Assembly: GCA_021730945.1 (NCBI GenBank)
Contig: JAKFYH010000002.1
Span: forward strand, 62,001 to 126,000
Direction of reading: 5' to 3'
Source: Acidobacteriota bacterium
GTDB lineage: Bacteria; Acidobacteriota; Vicinamibacteria; Vicinamibacterales; UBA2999
DNA: 64,000 nt
Under the pieces are notes generated by a model. It was not told the origin of the DNA, searched no databases, and worked only from the letters and a program-made list of their open reading frames with translations. The position numbers were made by a program, and so were the translations under genes. Shown in pieces: positions 27,556 to 35,490 of the stretch (position 1 is the stretch's first letter; every line of letters begins with the position of its first letter).

Positions 27556-28451
27556 GACGAGGCCTCGATCAGTTCGCGATAGAACGCCTCGAGCCGGCCT
27601 TCCTCGGTCGTCAATCCCAGGATCTCGGCGCCACCGCCGCGAATTGCTTCGAGGACCGCCGGGCGCAATGAGGCCGGCCCCGGGATCATCAGTTCGCTGC
27701 CTGACCAAAAGGCGCCGGCACAGCGTGTCCGGACGCGGTCGAGGATCTCAGCCGCCGGTGCGGCCATGCGCACGCGCATCACGCCGCGGTCAGCAAGTCG
27801 CGCGGCCAAATCGCTCCCGGTGAACTCCGCGACCAGCCGTCCAGCGACGATGACCGCCACGGCATCGGCCAGCCGTTCGATGTCGCCGAGTTGATGCGAG
27901 CTGAAGAACACCGTGCCGCCGGCCCGCCGCCGGGCTTCGACCAACTGGTAGAACGCGGCGAGCCCTTCGGGATCGAGCGCGGCGGTGGGCTCGTCCAACA
28001 GCAACACCTCGGTCGTGCCCAGCGTGGCCACGGCCAGTCCCAGCCGCTGGATCATGCCGCCGGAGTAGGTCCCGACCGCTCGCGCGCCGGCGCCGTTGAG
28101 CGAGGCGAACTTCAAGACCCGGTCGGCGGCGTCGGCCGGCGCCTGCCGCAGCCGGCGATAGAACTCCACGACTTCGCGGCCGGTCAGCGTATCCGGGAAC
28201 GAGACCCGCTGCGGCAGGAACGCGCACCGGCGCCGGCCTTGCGGATCGAGGGCGCTCAGTTGCTGTTCGCCGATCAGCACTTCGCCGGCATCCGGCCGAA
28301 TCAACCCCGCCGCCGCCTTGATCGAGGTGGTCTTCCCCGACCCGTTCGGCCCAAGCAGCGCCACCACCGATCCGGCCGGGACGCCCAGCGTGAGCGTGTC
28401 GACCGCGGTGCGGCCGGTGAATCGCTTGGTGAACCCGCGGTACTGGATCAT
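27552..28451 (-). CDS. nosF: NosF ABC ATPase
   Basis: A 299-residue ATPase with Walker A GPNGSGKTTS, Q-loop FLPQRVSFPDTL, signature TYSGGMIQRLGLAVA, Walker B VLLLDEPTAALD and the switch His in FFSSHQLGD. QRVSFPDTLTG and the C-terminal 90 residues match NosF-type proteins. It drives the NosDFY complex. The start codon overlaps the nosD stop (ATGA). Confidence 0.9.
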   Translation of the reverse strand: MIQYRGFTKRFTGRTAVDTLTLGVPAGSVVALLGPNGSGKTTSIKAAAGLIRPDAGEVLIGEQQLSALDPQGRRRCAFLPQRVSFPDTLTGREVVEFYRRLRQAPADAADRVLKFASLNGAGARAVGTYSGGMIQRLGLAVATLGTTEVLLLDEPTAALDPEGLAAFYQLVEARRRAGGTVFFSSHQLGDIERLADAVAVIVAGRLVAEFTGSDLAARLADRGVMRVRMAAPAAEILDRVRTRCAGAFWSGSELMIPGPASLRPAVLEAIRGGGAEILGLTTEEGRLEAFYRELIEASS

Positions 28452-29815
28452 GCCGCGCTCCGGGCCCACGAACGCCCGCCCGCCGCGAGCAGGCCGCCGC
28501 CAACAAGGAGCAGAAGCAGCGGCGGGCCAAGGCTCGCGGCGGAGCGGAATTCGGCGGTGCGCTCGGTCGGCACCGCGGTCAACGCAGGCGGCCGCGCCAG
28601 CGGCTGCGGGTCGACCACGGGGATCGGGTCGAGCACCGGAAAGGCGCGCTCGGCGGCGCCGAGCGCGGCCACCGCCAGGCTGTGAGAGAACAGGTCGGCG
28701 GCCGTGAGATTGCCGCGGACGTGATCGAAGATGCTGGTCAGGCGGTACGGCCGATCGGCGAGGCCGTCGCCGTCGAGGTCGGGCTCGCCGTGGTCCGACC
28801 AGTAGTTGCGGTCGAAGCGGGTGTCGGTGCGCTTGCCGACCAGTGACAGCGGCGAGAGGTTGCCGACGAAGGCGTTGCCGGCGAACACGTTGTCGCCGTT
28901 CGACTGGTAGATCACCAGCGCCACGTCCGACATCGCGATCACGTTGCCGCGGAACTGATTGCGATACGAGCCATCCAGGAAGACCCCACGGGCGTTGTCG
29001 CCAATCAGGTTGTCCTCGGCCATCACGTCGTCACAGTGTTTCAGCAGCAGGCCGACGGACGCGAACCCGCGGTTGTGGATGAACTGGTTGCGCCGGAACA
29101 CCAGCCGGCGCGAGTACATCAGTGCCGCCCCGGCGGCGCCGTCCTCGAAGACGTTGTCCTCAAACCGGTTGTCGTCGGAATACATGTAGTGCAGCCCGTA
29201 GCGCAGCTGGCCGGCGCGGTTGCCCTGCACCACCCCGTGTGACGACGACTGGATGTACATGCCGTCGCGGACGCCGGTGATGCGGTTGCGCTGCAGACTG
29301 AATCGGTGGCTGTTCCAGACGTGGATGCCGCTGCCGACCTCACCGGGATCACGATCGGGAATGCCGGTGATCTCGGAGTCCTCGACCGTGACATCGTCGG
29401 CGGCGTAGAGATAGACCCCAAACAGGGACTGGCGCACCTGGCACGCCCGGACGGTGACCCGCGGCGCCGAGATGTGGATGCCCGAGCTGTCGCGGCCGAG
29501 GTCGCCGCCGCTGCGGCCGTCGATGGCGAAGCCCTCAATCACGACGTCGGCGGCGCGAATCCGGACGACACTGCCGTGCCCCGAGCCGAGCAGCGTCGGG
29601 CGGCCGAGGCCGATGAGGGTGAGCGGGCGATCGATGAACACGTCACCGGCGTAGGTGCCGGCGGGCACTTCGATGCGGTCGCCTGGCGCAGCGCGGTCGA
29701 TCAGTAACTGGATTGGCGACGCTTGATCAGCGGGCGGCCGTCCCTCCAGCCCGCCGCTCGACGGCGCCGCCGGATCCTGGAGCAGCGCGGCCGCCAAGAG
29801 GAGCGCCGTCGGCAT
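28448..29815 (-). CDS. nosD: NosD periplasmic maturation factor (parallel beta-helix)
   Basis: A 455-residue protein with a short signal peptide (MPTALLLAAALLQ) and a right-handed parallel beta-helix of PbH1/CASH repeats: TYAGDVFIDRPLTLIGLG, HISAPRVTVRACQVRQS, GLHYMYSDDNRFEDNVFEDG, LLKHCDDVMAEDNLIGDNAR and FDRNYWSDHGEPDLDGDGLAD. One C-terminal hydrophobic segment (PLLLLLVGGGLLAAGG) may anchor it. NosD acts with NosFY and NosL in CuZ assembly. Confidence 0.92.
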   Translation of the reverse strand: MPTALLLAAALLQDPAAPSSGGLEGRPPADQASPIQLLIDRAAPGDRIEVPAGTYAGDVFIDRPLTLIGLGRPTLLGSGHGSVVRIRAADVVIEGFAIDGRSGGDLGRDSSGIHISAPRVTVRACQVRQSLFGVYLYAADDVTVEDSEITGIPDRDPGEVGSGIHVWNSHRFSLQRNRITGVRDGMYIQSSSHGVVQGNRAGQLRYGLHYMYSDDNRFEDNVFEDGAAGAALMYSRRLVFRRNQFIHNRGFASVGLLLKHCDDVMAEDNLIGDNARGVFLDGSYRNQFRGNVIAMSDVALVIYQSNGDNVFAGNAFVGNLSPLSLVGKRTDTRFDRNYWSDHGEPDLDGDGLADRPYRLTSIFDHVRGNLTAADLFSHSLAVAALGAAERAFPVLDPIPVVDPQPLARPPALTAVPTERTAEFRSAASLGPPLLLLLVGGGLLAAGGRSWARSAA

Positions 29816-29822
29816 CACGTCG

Positions 29823-30476
29823 CTACCCTCGATCCACGGCGACCGGGGCTTCCGGCCGTGGCCGGCTCCACCAGGTCCACCCGATCGCCGCCACCAGCAA
29901 CGCAATCACGGCGAACATGGCGTAGGAACCCGCGCGCGGATAGGAGTAAACCTCGAAGTTGGCGATCTGCTGGTAGCCGAACATCGGCGGCATGAAGGGC
30001 GGGACCTTGACCGCGGCGTCTGGCGCCAGGTCGTGGCCGTAGACGTACAGCTTGTAGCCGAACGACCACAGCGAGAATGCCCCGAAGTAGACGAACAACA
30101 TCGTCACGTCCACCAGCGCAACCACCGTGCCATGCACGGCCGCGCGCAGCACCAGCAGGCCGAGGGTGCCGATGACGAACGGCATCCACTGAAACTCGGA
30201 GAACGACTCGTTCACGAGCGCGTGCATGCCGATGTAGTGGTTGAGGACGTTGATCTCGGTGATGTCCTGTCCCTGGTTACCGCCCACCAGCGTGTACGAG
30301 TAGATGTCGAGCCGGAGTCCGCCCGGGTACTGCGGCGCGAACATGGTCAGGTTCCAGAGCGGGAAAAAATAGGTGGCCACCAGCAGTACCGCCGCGGCGA
30401 GAAGCATGAGGCGCGCCGCGAGGCCGATCGGTTCCTGCAGGAAACGATTCGTACGCCGGAGGGACGTCTGCATCAT
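29823..30476 (-). CDS. NosB-like integral membrane protein of clade II nos clusters
   Basis: A 217-residue protein with four to five hydrophobic segments (LMLLAAAVLLVATYFFPLWN, then after a soluble loop MPFVIGTLGLLVLRAAVHG, VTMLFVYFGAFSLWSFG, YAMFAVIALLVAAIGWTWWS). The loop QYPGGLRLDIYSYTLVGGNQ is distinctive. Proteins of this kind (NosB) sit between nosZ and nosD in Sec-type nos clusters such as Wolinella; their role in electron delivery or assembly is unsettled. ATG at 30476 follows GGGTGG; an ATG 12 nt earlier is possible. Confidence 0.75.
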   Translation of the reverse strand: MMQTSLRRTNRFLQEPIGLAARLMLLAAAVLLVATYFFPLWNLTMFAPQYPGGLRLDIYSYTLVGGNQGQDITEINVLNHYIGMHALVNESFSEFQWMPFVIGTLGLLVLRAAVHGTVVALVDVTMLFVYFGAFSLWSFGYKLYVYGHDLAPDAAVKVPPFMPPMFGYQQIANFEVYSYPRAGSYAMFAVIALLVAAIGWTWWSRPRPEAPVAVDRG

Positions 30477-30485
30477 GTGGCCACC

Positions 30486-30525
30486 CAACTTTCAACTTTC
30501 AACTTTCAACTTTCAACTTTCAACG
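30486..30525. repeat. Heptamer tandem repeat (CAACTTT)n between nosZ and nosB-like gene
   Basis: Five exact copies of CAACTTT followed by a decayed copy (CAACGCT) fill the 55 nt gap between nosZ and the next operon gene. The same heptamer is the core of the tract at 50652-50747. It lies within a transcribed operon, so it is read into mRNA as AAAGTTG repeats. Confidence 0.8.
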
Positions 30526-30531
30526 CTCGGG

Positions 30532-32385
30532 TCACTTGACAATCATGTACCCCTGCATTTCCTGGTGCAGGGCCGAGCAGAAGTTGGTGCAGTAGTAGGC
30601 GAAGACACCGCCCTTCTTCGCCGTGAACGTGACCGTCTTGGTTTCGCCGGGGTCGACGACCAGGTTGATGTTGTAGTCGAGCAGGCCCCAGCCGTGCAGT
30701 TCGTCGGTGGTCTGCTCGATATTGGTGATCGCCACGGTGACGATGTCGCCTTCCCGGATCTCGAACGAGGTGGGCGAGAACGACGACCGCACGGCGATCA
30801 TCTTGACGGTGACCCGGTTGCCATTGCGCGTGACGCCGGCGTCCTTGACGTCCCAGATCGCGAGCGGGTGCTTGTTTTCGTCCTTCGGATAGACCTCGAT
30901 CGGCTTGATCTTGTCGGCCTTGACGATCTGCGCGTAGTGCGGCTCGGGTTCAGTGAAGGCGTCGTAGAGCAGCTTCATCTTCTCTTCGCTGATGTCGACC
31001 AGCTGCGACGACTCGGGCTGCGACGGGCCGACGTTGAGGTGGCGGCCGTGCGACAGCTTGTTGAGGCCGACCAGGTAGTTGCCGTCAGGGCTCACGGTGT
31101 CGCCTTCGGCTCCGGCGAGGTGGCCGATGTTGTACGACATCGGCACCTTGTCAACAACTTCCCAGGTGCCGAGCTTCCACTTGGCGACCGCGCTGTCGAG
31201 GAACAACGAGGTATAGGCATAGCCGTCGGGCCCGAACTGCGTGTGCAGCGGGCCGAGGCCGACCGCAATCTCGGCGTCCTTGATCGACTCGTACTTGAGC
31301 ACCGGGATGCCGTCCTCGTCGCCGGCGAAGTCCTTGTTGCGGATCGCCGTCTGCACCTTCTCGAAGTTGAAGGCGGTGGTCACGCCCTGCAGCTTGCCCG
31401 AGCCAATGATCCACTTGCCGTCCGGCGAGACGTCCACGCCGTGGGGCGACTTGCCGCAGGGCATCAGGTAGACGAGGCCCGGCACCTTGGCGGGGTCGAG
31501 CACCCTGACGCCGCCGATCATCTCGCCCTTGCCTTCGGCGATCGCCTTCTCGGCGGCGCGCCAGTCGACGGCGGCAATGTAGTCGCGGTCGCGCTGCGAA
31601 GCGGTCACCTCGAGGCTGCCGGTGGCCCGCTCGGTGTTGTAGGAGGTGAAGAACATCCAGCCGTCCGAGACCAGCTTGCCGGCGTCGCCGATGTCGTAGT
31701 CGAAGGGCGGCATCAGGATCTGCCAGCCGAGCGACATCTCGCCGCTGACCGGGTCGATCTTGACCCCGGCGATGATGCCCTTGTACTCGGTGGCGTACTT
31801 GTCGATGCCGACTGCGCGCTGGGGCACCGGCCGCGAGAAGCGGGTCGCCATCATCGCGTACTCGGTGTTGGGCGTCACGAACGACGAGCTGTGATTGCCG
31901 TGCAGGTTCGGCACCGGGCCCAGGATCTGCTTGGTCTTGAAGTCGCGCAGGTCGATGCGCGCAATGCGGCCGTTCATCTCGTTGATGAACAGCCAGCGGC
32001 CGTCGTAGTCACCCTTGGTCTCCGACAACGCCGGGTGATGCGCGTCGCCCCACGTCAGGTCGCCCAGCATCTTCTTGCTGTCGTCGTCGAAGCCGTAGCC
32101 GGTCGCCGGATAGGGGGCGTAGACCGGGATGGTCGACAGGTGCCGCATCGACGGCAGGCCATAGACGTAGATGTTCCCGGAGTGGCCGCCCGAGGCGAAC
32201 ATGTAGTACTCGTCGAGGTCGCCAGGGGCCACGTAGGTCTTGATCGCGGCCTGGGCAAGGTCGGACTGCGTCCCGCCTGCTCCCGGCCGCGCCGTCGGCT
32301 GGCTGGGTGTGCACTGGGCTGTGACCAGCGTCACAAGGACAAGGGCGGAAAGTGCCGCCCACGGCGTTCGATTCGAGCCAACCAT
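30532..32385 (-). CDS. nosZ: Nitrous oxide reductase, clade II (Sec-type)
   Basis: A 617-residue enzyme with a Sec-type signal (WAALSALVLVTLVTA, no twin arginine). This places it in clade II. A beta-propeller carries the CuZ His ligands (LTWGDAHHPALSETKGDYDG, NLHGNHSSSF, CGKSPHGVDV, LGLGPLHTQF and GHLAGAEGD). The C-terminal cupredoxin domain carries the CuA site: DELHGWGLLDYN and CTNFCSALHQEMQGYM. It reduces N2O to N2 in the periplasm with cytochrome c electrons. No nitrite or nitric oxide reductase is in the window, so the strain could be a non-denitrifying N2O consumer (inference). Confidence 0.96.
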   Translation of the reverse strand: MVGSNRTPWAALSALVLVTLVTAQCTPSQPTARPGAGGTQSDLAQAAIKTYVAPGDLDEYYMFASGGHSGNIYVYGLPSMRHLSTIPVYAPYPATGYGFDDDSKKMLGDLTWGDAHHPALSETKGDYDGRWLFINEMNGRIARIDLRDFKTKQILGPVPNLHGNHSSSFVTPNTEYAMMATRFSRPVPQRAVGIDKYATEYKGIIAGVKIDPVSGEMSLGWQILMPPFDYDIGDAGKLVSDGWMFFTSYNTERATGSLEVTASQRDRDYIAAVDWRAAEKAIAEGKGEMIGGVRVLDPAKVPGLVYLMPCGKSPHGVDVSPDGKWIIGSGKLQGVTTAFNFEKVQTAIRNKDFAGDEDGIPVLKYESIKDAEIAVGLGPLHTQFGPDGYAYTSLFLDSAVAKWKLGTWEVVDKVPMSYNIGHLAGAEGDTVSPDGNYLVGLNKLSHGRHLNVGPSQPESSQLVDISEEKMKLLYDAFTEPEPHYAQIVKADKIKPIEVYPKDENKHPLAIWDVKDAGVTRNGNRVTVKMIAVRSSFSPTSFEIREGDIVTVAITNIEQTTDELHGWGLLDYNINLVVDPGETKTVTFTAKKGGVFAYYCTNFCSALHQEMQGYMIVK

Positions 32386-32407
32386 AATAGTGACCTCCTC
32401 CTACCTG

Positions 32408-33625
32408 TTATTTGCCGGTCGCCGGCGCCGCGCGCTGGCGTTGGTACTCCGCGAAGGCCTCGCGCAGTTTCGCGACGGCCTCTTGTTTCTGTTCTGGCGT
32501 GAGAATGATTTGCCGCGACAGCACGACGCTCATCGTGCCGGTCGGATTGGCGAGGAACGCGTCGATGGTGACGCCGAACCGGCTCTGCACGTCTTCGACG
32601 GCGTTGGACAGGTCCGGTCCAATCTGGGCCGGGCTCTTCACGCCGAGCGCCGAGATCGAGTGACAAACGAAGCAGCCGGTCTGCACGAACCAGCCGCCGG
32701 GGCCGGTCTTGAGCGCCGCCTCGGCGGCCAGTTCCTCGGCGCTGCGCGGGTCGACCCGCGGCGTGCCCGAGACATACCGGGCCGGCACGTCGGCCCGCCG
32801 CCACGACAGCATCAGCATCGCCAGCGATTGCGCCTGCTCGGTCGAGAAGTTGAAGTTGGGCATCACCGTGCCTTCCGAGAGCGCCCGCGGATCCTTGAAG
32901 TGCGCGACGTGCCAGGCAAACGCGGTGCGCTGGCCCGACAGCCGGCCGAACTCGTACTGTTCCGGCGGCTTCTCGCCGACGTCGGTCAGGTCGGGGCCAA
33001 TCGTGCCGCCAAAGCCGTTGATCACGTGGCAGGCCCGGCACCCTTTTTCGTTGACCAGGCTCTTGGCGAGATTGATGGCCGTCGCCCCCGGGGTCTGGCG
33101 GTCGTAGCGATGGCAGGTGTTGCAGTTCATCTGCATCAGCGCGTTCTTGTTGCCGGCCAGCGTGTACGACTCACCGAGCGACCGGCTGAGCAGCGGCTCT
33201 TCCCAGTGCGCCACTTCGCCGTGCGCGGCCGCCGTGTCGATCGCCCAGCCCTGGCCGCCGTGACACGAGGTGCAGCCGTAGTCTTCGACCGGATGTTGCT
33301 GCAGGGGCAGCTTGGGATGCGTGCGATACGGCTGTTCCGCGCTCTCGAATCCCGGATACGAAACCGCCTGATGACAAGTGACGCAGCGGTCGGCGCGTGA
33401 TAGCTCGGCCACCCAGATCTGCTGGACGCCGCTCGGCAGGATCGCGGCCTTGTCCTCACCGAACTGGCCGGCCACCATCTGCCGGAACTCCATCTGGTAG
33501 TAGCGCCAGTCGTGGGCGCGGTCACTCCACATGAACAGGACCGTGCCGAGGACCAGCACCACGCCGACGATGGCCATGACCAGCCGATCGATCCGGGGAT
33601 ACGGGGAGGAAGTGCGTTGTTCCAT
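32408..33625 (-). CDS. Membrane-anchored pentahaem cytochrome c of the nos/bc module
   Basis: A 405-residue protein starting MEQRTSSPYPRIDRLVM with one N-terminal anchor helix (AIVGVVLVLGTVLFMW). Five CxxCH haem motifs are visible: CVTCH, CTSCH, CNTCH, CRACH and CFVCH. The last two haem modules (GCRACHVINGFGGTIGPDLT, CFVCHSISALGVKSPAQIGP) look like mono-haem cytochrome c domains. It is 1 nt from cytochrome b and directly upstream of nosZ, so it is the likely electron carrier from the bc-type complex to NosZ. Confidence 0.88.
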   Translation of the reverse strand: MEQRTSSPYPRIDRLVMAIVGVVLVLGTVLFMWSDRAHDWRYYQMEFRQMVAGQFGEDKAAILPSGVQQIWVAELSRADRCVTCHQAVSYPGFESAEQPYRTHPKLPLQQHPVEDYGCTSCHGGQGWAIDTAAAHGEVAHWEEPLLSRSLGESYTLAGNKNALMQMNCNTCHRYDRQTPGATAINLAKSLVNEKGCRACHVINGFGGTIGPDLTDVGEKPPEQYEFGRLSGQRTAFAWHVAHFKDPRALSEGTVMPNFNFSTEQAQSLAMLMLSWRRADVPARYVSGTPRVDPRSAEELAAEAALKTGPGGWFVQTGCFVCHSISALGVKSPAQIGPDLSNAVEDVQSRFGVTIDAFLANPTGTMSVVLSRQIILTPEQKQEAVAKLREAFAEYQRQRAAPATGK

Positions 33626-33626
33626 C

Positions 33627-34970
33627 TCAGATCCTCCCCGGGATGGCGGGCCACGCTTCCCACGGCCAGTAGAAGTTCCAGTACGGCCCGCGCAGCGCCA
33701 TCCCGACAAAGGTCAAGGCGAGCACGAACAGGATGATCACAAGGAAGGTGATGTTCTGCGTCCGGCGTTCGCGCGGCATCCAGGCGCCGGCGGCCAGGTG
33801 CGAGGATTTGTCCAGCCACGGCCAGAACATCAGCACCCCGACCAGGATCCCGGGCAGGATCACGCCGCCGATGAAGGCGCCGTTGAGCGTGAACGAACCG
33901 ATCCGGATCGTGGTGTCGGTGACAATCTCCTGCAGCCACAGGAAGTACCACGGCGCCTTGGCGGGATTCGGCGTGATCAGCGCATTGGCGGGTTCCTCGA
34001 GCGGTGAGGCGATGAACACCGACATGATGCTGACCACGGCGATCGTCCCGAGCGTGGCGATGGCGGCGCGCCGCACCAGGTCGGGGACCGCATTCACCGT
34101 CGCGCCCTGTGCTTCGATCGAGCGCGCCGTCACGGTCGGGGCCGTGCCGCGGGCCACGCCCAGCAGCGTGTAGGTCTTCGACTTCACGGGCTTTGTGGCC
34201 TGCGGCGTCTCCAGCGCGCTTTCGGCGTCGGCCCGCGCCAGGCCGCCGTCCTTGCGGACCCGCCACATGTGATACGCGAACAGCACGCCCAGCAGGCCCG
34301 GCAGGAACACCACGTGCAGCACGTAGAAGCGGATCAGCGTGGCCTGGTCGATGTTGCGGCCGCCGATCATCAGCTCGCGGACGGCCGGTCCGACGGCCGG
34401 GATAGACGAGGCGATGTTGGTGCCGACCGTGACCGCCCAGAACGCCAGCTGGTCCCACGGCAGCAGATAGCCCGTGAACGACAGGAACAGCGTGACCAGG
34501 AACATCACCACGCCGATCAACCAGTTCACCTCGCGCTGCTGGCCGCGGCCGATGCCGTTCTTGTAGGCGCCGGTGAGGAACACCCGCACCAGGTGCAGCG
34601 ACACCACGATCACCATCAGGTGCGCCGAAATGCGATGCACCGCCCGGATCCACGAACCGAAGGTGATGACGTACTCAATGTCCTTGACCGACTGATACGC
34701 GCGTTCCACCGACGGCACATAGAGGAACAGCAGCGGCAGGCCCGAGAGGATGGTCAGGAAGAACAGAGCGCCGGAGATGGTGCCGAGCCAGAACGAGTAG
34801 TTCCAGGCCATCGAGGCCTTGCTGATCTTGGCCGGGAACCAGTGCAGCATGAAGTTCGACACCACCGCGTCGCCGGCTTCACGATCGGACTGGGGACGGA
34901 AGCTCCAGAACGGCTCGGCGTGGACGCCGGGTGCCTCGGGCTTGGTGCGGTTCAGGGAAGGCCAGCGCAT
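33627..34970 (-). CDS. Cytochrome b (b6-like with fused subunit IV region)
   Basis: A 447-residue polytopic protein. The N-terminal half has the four-helix haem b bundle with paired His residues (WIRAVHRISAHLMVIVVSLH, VLHVVFLPGLLGVLFAYHMW) and LSFTGYLLPWDQLAFWAVTV. The C-terminal part carries the Qo-site PxxW-type motif NPAKAPWYFLWLQE followed by three more helices. A linker of about 80 residues joins the halves. With the Rieske protein and the pentahaem cytochrome it forms a quinol-cytochrome c oxidoreductase dedicated to the nos operon. Confidence 0.92.
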   Translation of the reverse strand: MRWPSLNRTKPEAPGVHAEPFWSFRPQSDREAGDAVVSNFMLHWFPAKISKASMAWNYSFWLGTISGALFFLTILSGLPLLFLYVPSVERAYQSVKDIEYVITFGSWIRAVHRISAHLMVIVVSLHLVRVFLTGAYKNGIGRGQQREVNWLIGVVMFLVTLFLSFTGYLLPWDQLAFWAVTVGTNIASSIPAVGPAVRELMIGGRNIDQATLIRFYVLHVVFLPGLLGVLFAYHMWRVRKDGGLARADAESALETPQATKPVKSKTYTLLGVARGTAPTVTARSIEAQGATVNAVPDLVRRAAIATLGTIAVVSIMSVFIASPLEEPANALITPNPAKAPWYFLWLQEIVTDTTIRIGSFTLNGAFIGGVILPGILVGVLMFWPWLDKSSHLAAGAWMPRERRTQNITFLVIILFVLALTFVGMALRGPYWNFYWPWEAWPAIPGRI

Positions 34971-34974
34971 CACG

Positions 34975-35490
34975 TCACCCCACCGTCAATCGGAAGTCGC
35001 GGTCCACTTCGTCCGCCAGGTCAATGACCAGTTGCCCATCGTCGGGCGCGATCAGCAGGCGGAACCAGGCCAGCGGCTTGGGCGCCGGACCGGCTACATT
35101 GGTGCCGTCGCCCTTGTATTCCGAGCCGTGGCAGGGGCACAGGAAGCGATGGGTCAGCCGGAGGGATGCACCGCCGGCATCGGCGGTTTGCGGGGAAGCC
35201 AGCGCCTCGGCGCGGACGGTGCATCCAAGGTGGGTGCAGACGGCGGAGATGGCGTGAAACGTCTTGCCCTCGCGAAACACCAGAACCCGTTCGTCGGGCA
35301 GGAACTTGAGGCCATCGGGAAACTCCGCCGGCAGCCCGAGTTTGACGGTGGTCGGCGCATCGTAGGAGACGTTCGGCACCAGCGACCGCAACGACGCTCC
35401 GGCCTGGACCGTGATGGCCGCGACGCCCGCGCCGGCCCCGAGCTTGAGCAGGAAATCGCGCCGATCGGTCGGTGGCTTGGGTTCGCTCAT
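34975..35490 (-). CDS. Rieske 2Fe-2S protein
   Basis: A 171-residue protein with a Tat signal (RRDFLLKLGAGAGVAAI) and both Rieske cluster motifs, CTHLGC and CPCHGS. It carries electrons from quinol to the c-type cytochrome in the bc-type complex. The start (MSEPKPPTDRR) overlaps the stop of the upstream oxidoreductase gene by 4 nt; longer readings are shadows. Confidence 0.95.
   Translation of the reverse strand: MSEPKPPTDRRDFLLKLGAGAGVAAITVQAGASLRSLVPNVSYDAPTTVKLGLPAEFPDGLKFLPDERVLVFREGKTFHAISAVCTHLGCTVRAEALASPQTADAGGASLRLTHRFLCPCHGSEYKGDGTNVAGPAPKPLAWFRLLIAPDDGQLVIDLADEVDRDFRLTVG

Noticed and set aside
30373-32502. Long plus-strand frame opposite nosZ (709 codons)
   Set aside because: It is a shadow of nosZ caused by GC-rich third codon positions; its composition is His/Val/Arg-rich and matches no family.
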